A DNA stretch of 64,000 nt from Echinicola arenosa (GTDB taxonomy: Bacteria > Bacteroidota > Bacteroidia > Cytophagales > Cyclobacteriaceae): positions 186,001 to 250,000 of the forward strand of contig NZ_JACYTQ010000003.1 in the NCBI RefSeq assembly GCF_014841125.1. Direction: 5' to 3'. A program made the translations under genes and the position numbers. Below, in pieces: positions 30,573 to 38,763 of the stretch (position 1 is its first letter; each line of letters opens with the position of its first letter). The notes under the pieces are model-generated. The model saw only the letters and a list, made by a program, of their open reading frames with translations. It ran no database searches and was not told the DNA's origin.

Positions 30573-31667
30573 TCAATTAAATATGTGCACGGTGTCTTTT
30601 TTGATGGAAAAGTCAAACTTTAGGGAGTATGACATAACTACCAAGACATTTCGTAGACTTTGGTTGTTAAAACTGCCACTGTATGACCATTTTTGCTGAT
30701 TCTTTTTTAAATGGTCCTGAATTTTTACGCCATACCAGCGTTCAAGCCGATCGATCGCTTCTTGTTTATTTGCGCGATCCAATACCAGGGTTCCGTTCTG
30801 CCATGCGGTGACTTTTTCAGGGGAAAAAGAACTTGTTATGAGTTTGTTGTTTATTGGGTCGTATTTAGCCAGTTTTCCAGGGGTAAGGATGGTTTTGTTT
30901 TCATTCTTCCCTTCATTTTCCAACATAACCTTAACTGAACCGCTCAGCAAGGCAACTTCAGTAGGATATTCTTTATATGCGGCAATATTGAAGGAGGTTC
31001 CCAATGCAGTCGTAGCTAAATCACCTGAGTGGACTATAAAAGGCCTTGCCGTGTCTTTTTGAACTTCAAAATAGCCTTCGCCGCTAAGGTAAACTTCCCT
31101 GATGCTGTCAGTAAAATTGGGATAATATTGGAGGTCACTTCCGGCATTTAAAATTACTTTGGTTCCATCCGGTAACATAAAATGAAGTTTACTTCCTAAG
31201 GGGGCTGCCGTTGTTTTCAAGATTGGAATTATGGGATCTTTATCGTTTTTATCAATGGTGAAAAATGCCAAGATATAGCTTGAAGCGATGGCCAGTATTA
31301 GTATCGCTGCAATGTTAGAAAACTGATGTTTTCCAGTGTTTTGTTTGCTATCATTCTTTGCGGTCCGATGGAGAAAACTTTCACTATTGATGGGGACAAT
31401 TTCTAAAGCTTTTAATGTCTCCATTTTCTCGGTAAGATTATCTATGGTTTCCCACAGATTCTCCATTTCTCCCTCCTTAAATTGTGCCAATTCCCATGGT
31501 GTGTTCAGCAGTATTTTCCGTGCATCATTTACCTCACCAAGTTTCTCAGGGTGTTGCTCCAAAAAGGCTTTCCAAAATAAATTATGTTGTTTATTTGGAT
31601 CTTTTACCCATTTTCTGAATTCTGGATCAAGTACAAAATCCTCGGTTTTATATTTTGAATAGTCCAT
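30573..31667 (-). CDS. FecR-type anti-sigma factor
   Basis: 364-aa single-pass membrane protein. The N-terminal cytoplasmic part (EDFVLDPEFRKWVKDPNKQHN) aligns with the paralogue at 15.3 kb. The transmembrane helix is at about residues 125-145 (FSNIAAILILAIASSYILAF). The periplasmic FecR domain has FMLPDGTKVILNAGSDLQY, GEGYFEVQKDTARPF and TALGTSFNIAAY. ATG at 31667 is preferred over an in-frame TTG two codons upstream. It belongs to the right-hand PUL, 113 bases upstream of its SusC. Confidence 0.92.
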   Translation of the reverse strand: MDYSKYKTEDFVLDPEFRKWVKDPNKQHNLFWKAFLEQHPEKLGEVNDARKILLNTPWELAQFKEGEMENLWETIDNLTEKMETLKALEIVPINSESFLHRTAKNDSKQNTGKHQFSNIAAILILAIASSYILAFFTIDKNDKDPIIPILKTTAAPLGSKLHFMLPDGTKVILNAGSDLQYYPNFTDSIREVYLSGEGYFEVQKDTARPFIVHSGDLATTALGTSFNIAAYKEYPTEVALLSGSVKVMLENEGKNENKTILTPGKLAKYDPINNKLITSSFSPEKVTAWQNGTLVLDRANKQEAIDRLERWYGVKIQDHLKKNQQKWSYSGSFNNQSLRNVLVVMSYSLKFDFSIKKDTVHIFN

Positions 31668-31837
31668 CCCCAATAAGTGTTTTCCATATTGTCAGAGCAG
31701 TCCAATTAGGTATGTCTTAATTGGTTTTTCTGATGATTATGATTAGATATTAGGTGAGAGTGTGATTATTCGAAAAGTTATCCGTTAAAAAAGGATATTT
31801 TTAAAATTATTTTCTAACATCAGTCCAGGGGAGCACT

Positions 31838-32449
31838 TTATAAGTGTAGGAGGCAATAAATAATCAGCAGGATGTGCAGATGTTTTTTTAACCTTGAAAT
31901 GGCTTTCCATGCTAAGGTGTACACAGAGCGAACATTTATTTCCATAATATAGGAGGTGTCCTCATAAGAAAGGTTTTCAAAGAAAAGATTTCGAATTACC
32001 TCTTTTTCCCTAGGCGGAAGAACCTCCATACCCTTTTTGAGCTTAGCACGTAATAGTTCTTGATGTTCTTTTTCGATTATCGTTGTCTCATGGTCAACAA
32101 AAGTCGTTTCTGTAAAAAATAGTTTGGGTTTTCTTAGTAGGGACTTTTGTTGGCCCTTAAGAATTTTAGTTCTGAGAGTTTTGAATAAATAGGCTTTTAT
32201 ATTATCAATCCCTTGAAACTGGTGACGGTATTTCCAAAGGGATACAAAAACTTCCTGAATGCCGTCCTTTACTACCTCCCTGTCCCCGAACAAACTCATG
32301 CCGTAGCCAAGCATTTGTTCTGCATAGTTTTCATATACCCACAGCAAGGCCTTTTTATCGTTGTTCTTTATAGATTCCCATTTGGTGTTTTTATCAGGGA
32401 ATTCACCATCATTTTTCTTGCTACCATTATTCATGGTCATATTTTTCAT
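31838..32449 (-). CDS. ECF sigma factor, FecI/SusC-linked type
   Basis: 203-aa ECF sigma factor. Region 2: YGMSLFGDREVVKDGIQEVFVSLWKYR. Region 4: VLPPREKEVIRNLFFENLSYEDTSYIM. A hydrophobic C-terminal tail (LHILLIIYCLLHL) parallels that of the sigma factor at 14.7 kb. Two more in-frame Met codons lie within the first six residues. It is the first gene of the right-hand PUL, 170 bases before its FecR. Confidence 0.92.
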   Translation of the reverse strand: MKNMTMNNGSKKNDGEFPDKNTKWESIKNNDKKALLWVYENYAEQMLGYGMSLFGDREVVKDGIQEVFVSLWKYRHQFQGIDNIKAYLFKTLRTKILKGQQKSLLRKPKLFFTETTFVDHETTIIEKEHQELLRAKLKKGMEVLPPREKEVIRNLFFENLSYEDTSYIMEINVRSVYTLAWKAISRLKKHLHILLIIYCLLHL

Positions 32450-32885
32450 TAAGATTTTCCATTGACCTGAAGTAAAAATTAATGATGGTGGTAATGTTTT
32501 TAAGTGGGGTAAGATGCTCGGCTACTATAAAAAACAAAGTATAGTATACTACTTTACCTTAATTATAAATTTAAGTTTAAGGAGCCAATAATGTGTCCTG
32601 TATTGTACTGGATGTATATTAATGTTTTCCAAAAAAATTGTGGTAGAAAGGAATTTTATTCTTTTCAATCGCTAGTAAAAACTATGTGCTTTTAGTATAA
32701 GACGTTCAGTTTGGACAAGATTTAATTTTAGTTAGAGGTGTTAATATAGGTAGATTAGCTAAAGGAGGTGTTTTAGGAACTAAGGCTTTACGATAAATTT
32801 ACCTACCTTGGTGATGATATTGTTTTATTCGCTTGATCCTGGATTGTGAGTTAACGTTAAAAATAATCTTTTCATATGTGGTCCC
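32450..32885. other. Divergent intergenic region with a 20-bp palindrome
   Basis: 436 bases between divergently transcribed sigma and RelA/SpoT-domain genes; no gene seen. At 32536-32555 the arms AAAGTA and TACTTT flank TAGTATAC, giving an almost perfect 20-bp palindrome of the size of a dimeric regulator site. It lies 87 bases from the sigma start. Function is inferred only. Confidence 0.4.
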
Positions 32886-33869
32886 ATGAACGAGATCGAT
32901 AAGAGAATACTGGAATTCAAAACGTGGTATGATGCTCAATTGCAACATCACGATGCATCTGTCGAATTCTTTTGTAAACTAATAGGAGCCATTCCCAAAG
33001 TAGAAATGGTAAAGGGCAGGACAAAAAGTTACGATGAGTGTATAAGTAAATTTAATAGAAAGTATTTACCATTTATTGATAAAAAGGAGAAAGAGGTAAA
33101 AATCAGTTATTACCTTACAGATTTGATTGGTATTCGTGCTGTTTGTTTTTATGCTGAAGAGGTTTATGAAATAAGACGTGGTCTTAGAAAGTATTTCAAA
33201 GAGTTAGAAATAACGGATAAATCAAGCCAACTAGAAAAGACAGAGGATAAATTTGGCTACAAAAGTTTACATCTGCAATTGGTCTTGAAACGTGGTCTGA
33301 AAGGAATTGATGGTGCGGATAAGTTTAAGGACATACAAATTGAGCTCCAGATTCGAACAGTTATTCAGGATGCATGGAGTGTTCTGGATCACATAATAAA
33401 ATATAAAAAAAGCATACCTCAGGGATTGAAACGAAGAATTAACAGGCTTTCAGCCCTTTTTGAAATAGCAGATGACGAATTTTCAAACATTCAAAAAGAA
33501 ATTTTAAAAGAAGAAAATAAGATAAATTATAGACTGAAAAAAGGTGGGCGAATCGAAACACTTAAAACATTGGATGTATTTAGGTTCTTATTTGTTGCGT
33601 TAAAGTACTTTCCTGATTATGATTTTGTGGAATTTAAGGTTGATGGTTTTGTCCAAGAAATATTGCTATTGAAAAGTGATTTTACAGAAGGAGCTTTGAA
33701 TGAAGCTTTGCAAGAAAATCTGTCCTATGTGGATACAATTGAAAAAAGTATAAATCAGCATTTGAATCCATATACTAAAATTCGCTATTGTTTGTATAAG
33801 TACAACATCAAAAAATTCAAGCCAATTTTATCTGAACACCAACAAGGGATTTTCAATACCTTAGGCTAG
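32886..33869 (+). CDS. Stand-alone RelA/SpoT-domain nucleotide pyrophosphokinase
   Basis: 327-aa soluble protein with a synthetase domain but no HD hydrolase, TGS or ACT domain. Synthetase motifs are intact: GRTKS with R45 and K47 (ATP/G-loop region), D79 and R84 in TDLIGIR, Y125/S127/H129 in GYKSLHL, and E153/Q155/R157 in ELQIRT followed by AWSVLDH. About 130 residues of C-terminal extension follow the synthetase fold, rich in Lys/Glu and helical. Family members make (p)ppGpp, ppApp or pyrophosphorylate tRNA; some are toxins or phage sensors (toxSAS, CapRel). No antitoxin gene is adjacent, so the C-terminal extension would have to provide any neutralisation. It lies at the left edge of an accessory region. 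Confidence 0.82.
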   Translation: MNEIDKRILEFKTWYDAQLQHHDASVEFFCKLIGAIPKVEMVKGRTKSYDECISKFNRKYLPFIDKKEKEVKISYYLTDLIGIRAVCFYAEEVYEIRRGLRKYFKELEITDKSSQLEKTEDKFGYKSLHLQLVLKRGLKGIDGADKFKDIQIELQIRTVIQDAWSVLDHIIKYKKSIPQGLKRRINRLSALFEIADDEFSNIQKEILKEENKINYRLKKGGRIETLKTLDVFRFLFVALKYFPDYDFVEFKVDGFVQEILLLKSDFTEGALNEALQENLSYVDTIEKSINQHLNPYTKIRYCLYKYNIKKFKPILSEHQQGIFNTLG

Positions 33870-34127
33870 GGGTATAACGCAAAATCGGCTTATTGAAGGT
33901 ATAATGAATAGAGGGAATAGGCGACGTCCCTATGTGAATTTTAAGAGAGTTCAGTGACAGCTGGAGCTAACTAAGTTTGTTTTGGATCAGCTATCTTTTC
34001 ATGACAAATTTCCATCTATATTTATTTCATTGAAGGGAAAGTATTAAAAGAACTCCTTTTCATTAAGAATTTGCCCTAAAATTTCCTGATAATTCTTATT
34101 TCAGCAGTTTTGTTCAATATGAAGCTT

Positions 34128-34346
34128 TTATTTCTCTCTTAATTTTTTGTTTTTTTCTATTAGCCCAGCATTAGGAACGAATTCCCTCTCGAAATAAACC
34201 AACTCTTTTTTTTCTGGAAATTCGAATATTTTACAATAATAAATCTGATCAATATACCTTCTTATAATCAGTTTTAAATTTGGATTGACCTTAGCGTATA
34301 CTATATCACCTGGATAATAGTTGTTTTGTACGAATTGTTTGCTCAT
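34128..34346 (-). CDS. Small conserved Bacteroidota protein, function unknown
   Basis: 72-aa basic protein: NYYPGDIVYAKVNPNLKLIIRRYIDQIYYCKIFEFPEKKELVYFERE. The SH3-like strand pattern (GDIVYAK, KLIIRRYIDQIYYC, KELVYFERE) recalls small proteins I associate with Bacteroidota chromosomes and mobile regions; no function is known to me. Codon pattern and composition look like a real gene. It stands alone; neighbours are the RelA/SpoT-domain gene and a pseudogene. Confidence 0.6.
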   Translation of the reverse strand: MSKQFVQNNYYPGDIVYAKVNPNLKLIIRRYIDQIYYCKIFEFPEKKELVYFEREFVPNAGLIEKNKKLREK

Positions 34347-34807
34347 GATTCTTTTTTAGTTTATTACTAAAGGTTAGATTTTTTATCTTGATTCTGCTAT
34401 AATGTGATTGATTAATCTTACATGAATCACATGTTTTGAATTTTTTGTTTAATTTTTGGGTAATGCCTCAGTCAAAGGTATTTATTGACTGACTTAAGAA
34501 TGACAGGAAGCTCTTTTAAGAAACAAATGACAGTAATTCAATATCTTTTACTACCTTTACCGAAGAAGATAAAAGGTAGGTCTCAAATATATTTTTGATC
34601 ACCTTAATTAATGACGGCAATATAAATGCCTGAGTAGCATTTCAAGAGTTTTTCCCTTCAATTGGCTTTAATTCTTTTTTCTACTTTTAATTCATTGTTG
34701 ACTTCAGGCTGCAATTTGAATTAAGTCTACAAATTGTATTTTCTAAGTAAGCCGAAGTTTCTTTATCATTACTAAATACCCTTTAATAAAAAACATTATC
34801 AGACAAC
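34347..34807. other. Gene-free AT-rich stretch
   Basis: No gene or repeat recognised except a short hairpin (CAGTCAA at 34469-34475 / TTGACTG at 34485-34491) without a T-run. It leads into the desaturase remnant, so it may be degraded coding sequence beyond recognition. Confidence 0.4.
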
Positions 34808-35126
34808 CCATATCATATAATACCCGAAGTAGCTTTCTCAAAAATAAATAAAGAGGGTGATGTTAAAGGAGAAAGGATGATCCACCAATTGCTCAAGACC
34901 TGCAATTATTCAGAAAATAACCGCGTGTTTTCTTGGCTCATAGAAGGATTGAATTACCAAATAGAACATCATTTGTTTCTGGATATTTGCATGTACACTA
35001 GCATAAAATTGCTCCCATAGTGCGGAAGACAGTAGCAAAATATCAATGGCCCTATTTTCCAAGGTGTCATTTTGGTAGGCCATAAAGTCCCATTTCAAAA
35101 TGCTCCGCTACCTTGGAACTAGTTAG
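34808..35126 (+). pseudogene. Degraded fatty-acid desaturase, C-terminal remnant
   Basis: Reading the plus strand in pieces gives the C-terminus of a membrane fatty-acid desaturase: EVAFSKINKEGDVKGERMIHQLLKT, then the third His box SWLIEGLNYQIEHHLF (starting near 34932), then after a frame change IVRKTVAKYQWPYF (near 35019), then after a further change and an in-frame stop AIKSHFKMLRYLG ending at 35126. At least two frameshifts and one nonsense codon are present, and the upstream two thirds with the first two His boxes are missing. This is a clear non-functional relic. A 62-codon open frame on the opposite strand is only its shadow. Confidence 0.85.
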
Positions 35127-35478
35127 TAAGCTCTGAATGAATTAATATGATTATTTCAAAAAAATACAAGTAATAAGAATACTCCATGAAGTTGAGGGAA
35201 TTCTTCCTGTAAATTGTCTTGATCAATTAATCCAGCTTGGAAAGGAAGGCAGAAAGGGAAATACTTCCCCGTCCTGACACCACTTTCAAAAATTAATTGC
35301 TCAAAAAAATGCAAGAATGACAAGAGACTAAATTATATCATTAATATCAAAAGGGTAGTGCTTGTAAATATGACTTTCCAGGGGCATAAATTGTGAGTTA
35401 TCATCTTATTATGCCTACGGTTGTCGCCAAACCCTTAAACCAAAAATAAATTAATAACAAATCAAAATTCAATAAAAC
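35127..35478. other. Leader region of the cold-shock gene
   Basis: No gene seen. GGCATAA (35383-35389) and TTATGCC (35409-35415) can form a hairpin about 65-95 bases before the csp start, in the position of a cold-shock 5' leader. A promoter could not be fixed. Confidence 0.4.
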
Positions 35479-35670
35479 ATGAATGAAGGAACAGTAAAAT
35501 TCTATAACGATTCTAAAGGCTACGGCTTTATCACACCGAACGATAATGGCGATGATATTTTTGTCCACGAAAGTGGGTTGATTGACCAGATACAGGAAAA
35601 CGATGAGGTTAAATATGATGTGGAACAAGGAAGGAAAGGCTTGAATGCGGTCAGGGTTGAACGGATATAA
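35479..35670 (+). CDS. Cold-shock domain (CspA-family) protein
   Basis: 63-aa single cold-shock domain. RNP1 is GYGFITP and RNP2 is DIFVHES, within a five-stranded OB fold (GTVKFYNDSKG ... VKYDVEQGRKGLNAVRV). It binds single-stranded RNA/DNA and acts as an RNA chaperone; expression is probably controlled through its 5' leader. It is monocistronic with a strong terminator just after the stop. It is one of the few core-type genes inside the accessory stretch. Confidence 0.95.
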   Translation: MNEGTVKFYNDSKGYGFITPNDNGDDIFVHESGLIDQIQENDEVKYDVEQGRKGLNAVRVERI

Positions 35671-35674
35671 GCAC

Positions 35675-35725
35675 TAAATGAAGTACCTCGATGGCTCTGC
35701 CTCGAGGTACTTCATTTTTTCTTTT
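35675..35725 (+). terminator. Terminator of the cold-shock gene
   Basis: 16-bp perfect stem AAATGAAGTACCTCGA / TCGAGGTACTTCATTT with a 13-base loop, followed by TTTCTTTTTT. Confidence 0.92.
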
Positions 35726-35823
35726 TTGTCAGTTTTTTTGGTCATTTGCAACGGTTCGGTCCTTTCAGTCGCGGTCATGAACGGGCATGGCCGGACCATG
35801 CAGTCGGCAGGCCCATGATGAAC

Positions 35824-35906
35824 CTTCTACGTTGTTTGAAGGGAATTTAGAAATACGCTCTGAAGACGATTTAAATTTTTTCTCTGAAAATAGCTATACA
35901 GAAATT
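35824..35906 (+). pseudogene. Remnant of an L-domain lipoprotein gene
   Basis: The frame beginning near 35836 reads FEGNLEIRSEDDLNFFSENS followed by YTEI. This matches the segment after the lipobox of the intact lipoprotein at 40479-41213 at 15 of 24 residues, and nucleotide identity extends on both sides from CTTCTACG to ACAGAAAT. No start, signal peptide or downstream repeats survive. It is a fragment of a second copy of that gene family. Confidence 0.7.
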
Positions 35907-35989
35907 CCAATCCCCTTTTTGAAGGCTTTCTATGGCATGGGCCTGGTTTCACCAGCCTTTTGAAAAACCAGGAATTGCTGTCGGTTTAG

Positions 35990-36193
35990 CTACTTCCTTG
36001 GCCAGTGTACATCCATACCTCCAATTAAAGTTATTTTTCGGTACCGTTCTTGAATGATTTCCTTTCTATCGAATGCTTCTTTGCTGGCTATATTAGGCTG
36101 AAAATCCGTCAATGTCAATATACGGGCGGCCAGTACGATTTTTTTCTTCCCAGTGGGATGAAAAATAATTAATAAATGTACAATGGCGTACAT
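35990..36193 (-). CDS. Doubtful small open frame
   Basis: 67 codons with a non-repetitive, protein-like composition (TGKKKIVLAARILTLTDF, then FDRKEIIQERYRKITLIGG, ending DVHWPRK). No family recognised and no signal peptide. It may be a fragment of a longer decayed gene, since the surrounding 600 bases contain other relics. Treat as uncertain. Confidence 0.25.
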   Translation of the reverse strand: MYAIVHLLIIFHPTGKKKIVLAARILTLTDFQPNIASKEAFDRKEIIQERYRKITLIGGMDVHWPRK

Positions 36194-36265
36194 GAAGTGT
36201 TCGTAGGTGAAACATTAATCAGCAGCATTTGATTGTCAAAGAAGCAGTAAAAAAAACAATTAGAA

Positions 36266-36919
36266 ATGAAGATGAAGTACATGATCCAAGCTATTTGCTT
36301 GCTGGCCTTAGGATACCTTTCCTATCAATATTCATGGTTTGCCTTTTTGCTATTGGCCCTAATGGTTGGTGTATTGTTGTATATAGGGATCGCAAGTGTT
36401 GTTTGGTTGATCAGAAATAGGCTAGCATGGCGACGGCTAAGGGTACCGTTAATTCTTGTGGCCATGATAATAATTTGTCTGGGAATAGGGCTCCTTAAAC
36501 CATTGCCAGAGCCCATTGTTCGGACACAGGAGGTAGGGGACGATCTGCGATATGCCCATAGTACGGACCAAGGGGACAGGATGAACTTAAAATTTTTCCT
36601 TCCACCATTTAAGGAACAAATGAAAGCACGTGACAGTCTTCGATTGGTACAGGTCAGAGAAATGATTCAGAAGGGAAAAATAGAGCAGCCTAGGGACAAG
36701 TTTTATGCGTCATTTATCCTCCATCATAATCCCATGAAGGACAGTTCGGTATATAAACTTGCCCATGACCTTGCCCGTCAGGCTGCTGCTGAGCCAACTT
36801 TGGCAGGGGAATATCAGGTCCAGTGGCTGTCCAAGGCTACCTATGACCGTTGGATGCTTTCTATTGGCCAACCGCAAAAATATGGACCCCAGGGAGGAGT
36901 GAGCTTTTCTATTGAATAG
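36266..36919 (+). CDS. Membrane-anchored DUF6624-like protein
   Basis: 217-aa protein. Three N-terminal hydrophobic helices (about residues 4-24, 26-48 and 62-80) are followed by a soluble domain of about 130 residues. The pattern of the soluble part (ASFILHHNPMKDSS, LAHDLARQAAAEPTLAGEYQVQWLSKATYDRWML, then the closing GQPQKYGPQ) resembles DUF6624, whose members end in G-x-PQ-x-YGTQ. This similarity is recalled, not searched. Other DUF6624 proteins that I know of are soluble or lipoproteins, so the membrane head is unusual. No neighbours explain it. Confidence 0.55.
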   Translation: MKMKYMIQAICLLALGYLSYQYSWFAFLLLALMVGVLLYIGIASVVWLIRNRLAWRRLRVPLILVAMIIICLGIGLLKPLPEPIVRTQEVGDDLRYAHSTDQGDRMNLKFFLPPFKEQMKARDSLRLVQVREMIQKGKIEQPRDKFYASFILHHNPMKDSSVYKLAHDLARQAAAEPTLAGEYQVQWLSKATYDRWMLSIGQPQKYGPQGGVSFSIE

Positions 36920-37044
36920 CAAACTGTACTCTCTCCTCTAACTTGTCATTTCTCAGTTTAGGCCATAACTTACTTTGGAAACTGATTGGCTTACACCTTT
37001 ATACTGTTTTTGATCTATTATAAAGATATAAGTCTTTGCCCTTT

Positions 37045-37112
37045 TCTATCCTGGGAACATGCAATTTTAGTTATGCTGAAAGAGATTTAATCTCTGGAGT
37101 TGCTAGTAGTAA
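37045..37112 (+). repeat. Dispersed hairpin repeat, family A (copy 1)
   Basis: CTATCCTGGGAACATGCAAT core (from 37046), followed by TTATGCTGAAAGAGATTTAA and GTTGCTAGTAGTAATGAGG. It shares both parts with the copy near 58.2 kb. It lies about 130 bases after the DUF6624-like gene in a 670-base gene-free stretch (36920-37589) where I see nothing else. Confidence 0.55.
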
Positions 37113-37589
37113 TGAGGGGCTTAGTGGGAACGTCCAAATTCTATATGGTGGTTCCTGGAGGGGGCAAGGGTAGGGCTGCACTGCAAGCTGGCTATTTGCT
37201 AAATCAATAGTTACCTTAGGTTTGTTTTCTTTACAATCGTACCTCTAATGGATGCTCCCAGTCCCATCCGATGCCTAGTATACTATATGTTTACTTATGG
37301 ATAAATTCTTTAAAATATGATGCTTTTTTGAGAGGGTTTTAAGGCGGGACCACCTGTTTTGGGTATTTTTTGTTTTGGGATTATTTAATTTTAGAGAGAA
37401 TAATAAACTATAAAAACGTTTGAAATAGGTGAATGGCCTGTTTTGTAAAATATTATAAAGGAGGCATATTTGCTATACTTATTTACTCTCTTTAGAGGTT
37501 ATTGATAAACACCCCCACAAAATTTTGAATGTCAATTTTCAAACCGGTACAACCTATTGTAATTAGAATGGATACTTAAATTTCCCTTG

Positions 37590-38408
37590 ATGAAAGCAAC
37601 TAATAAGCTAACAATAATTCCTCTGTTGATTTGTTTTTTATTCTTATCAACTTCTGGATGGGCTCAGCTCCAAACCATCCAATTTGATTCTCTTTATTCA
37701 ACTTATTTAAAAGAAGTAAGGCAAATTCAAGTCATTTTTCCGAAACAAAACGATCCAGATTCAAAGGACAGTTTGAATGTATTTTATGTACTCGATGGTG
37801 AATGGAATACTTCTTTGTCTGAAACTGCACTTGATTTTTTGAAATATGCTCAATTTGTGCCAACAAATACTATGATTGTTAGTATTCCTAACAAGTACAA
37901 AAATGAAATAAATAGGAGGGAAAGGGACTTTACTCCTACACAAGTTAAGGATTACAATGAATCAGGAGGAGCCAACAATTTTCTTTTAATTCTAAAGAAG
38001 GAGTTAGTCCCCTATATAAACGAGAAGTACCCAACCCAAAAAGAGAATAATGTTCTTTACGGAACATCTTGGGGTGGCTTATTTGCTATTTATACCTACT
38101 TACACGAACCTTTATTGTTCAAATCGTATTTAACTGTTGAACCAGTATTGAAGTGGGATAATGGGTATATAAATAGAATCGCTTCAGAAAAATTAGAAAA
38201 TATAATGTCGGCAAAAAATACAATTTGGATAAGCTCTCGTGATGGAAAGGATTTTGAAAGAATGGGAATAGCCGAGTTTGATTCTTTATTAACACTAAAG
38301 GCTCCAAAGGAATTACAATGGAAAGTAGTAACCTATCCTGATGAAACCCATTTTTCTACTATCTGGAAAGGACTTTATGATGGCTTGAAATTTATTTATA
38401 AAGAATAG
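37590..38408 (+). CDS. Secreted alpha/beta-hydrolase, esterase-D-like
   Basis: 272-aa exported hydrolase. The signal peptide (IIPLLICFLFLSTSGWAQ) gives a periplasmic or secreted protein. The alpha/beta-hydrolase core shows the nucleophile elbow GTSWGG with Ser at about residue 160, an acidic residue in VLDGEWN/DGKDFE regions and catalytic His in DETHFS (about residue 253). The layout fits the esterase family of IroE/Fes and S-formylglutathione hydrolase-like enzymes (PF00756). The ATG at 37590 is preferred over an immediately preceding TTG. It stands alone, bounded by family A repeats on both sides. Substrate is unknown; siderophore or acyl esters are possible. Confidence 0.8.
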   Translation: MKATNKLTIIPLLICFLFLSTSGWAQLQTIQFDSLYSTYLKEVRQIQVIFPKQNDPDSKDSLNVFYVLDGEWNTSLSETALDFLKYAQFVPTNTMIVSIPNKYKNEINRRERDFTPTQVKDYNESGGANNFLLILKKELVPYINEKYPTQKENNVLYGTSWGGLFAIYTYLHEPLLFKSYLTVEPVLKWDNGYINRIASEKLENIMSAKNTIWISSRDGKDFERMGIAEFDSLLTLKAPKELQWKVVTYPDETHFSTIWKGLYDGLKFIYKE

Positions 38409-38502
38409 ACGAATTACTGAAATTATCAATAAAACAAGCACTGACCGTTTACATTGTATAAGTGTAATATGGAAGGACGGTTAACAATGAGCCTTTTTGC
38501 TC

Positions 38503-38612
38503 CGACTGGGTAATGAAGTATTCTTCAGCCAAATTCCAAGAGGATTTGCAATTCCGGTTTTGGCGAAAGAATTATTATCTTGGGAGCTGGTAGTATAACT
38601 AATGTATCTAAG
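38503..38612 (+). repeat. Dispersed hairpin repeat, family A (copy 2)
   Basis: GAAGTATTCTTCAGCC-type hairpin, then AGGATTTGCAATTCC (38540-38554) and GGGAGCTGGTAGTATAACTA. It lies about 95 bases after the esterase gene and fills most of the 355-base gap before the S41 protease gene. Confidence 0.55.
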
Positions 38613-38763
38613 GTTACTCGCATCATTGTGGATAATCAATTGTTTTAGCCACAATTTCCGCAATGGAAAGTAAGAAAAGTATTATTTGGTATCCATTAAT
38701 CCCAACAGCAGATAATACTCCTTTTCTACCTAGGGTTATATTTGTTTAAACTTTAAAGTCCTG

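Noticed and set aside
34469-34491. CAGTCAA/TTGACTG hairpin
   Set aside because: Short stem without T-run or neighbouring gene end; probably chance in AT-rich DNA.
34910-35098. 62-codon open frame on the minus strand
   Set aside because: It is the antisense of the desaturase relic, whose plus-strand reading is far more protein-like.
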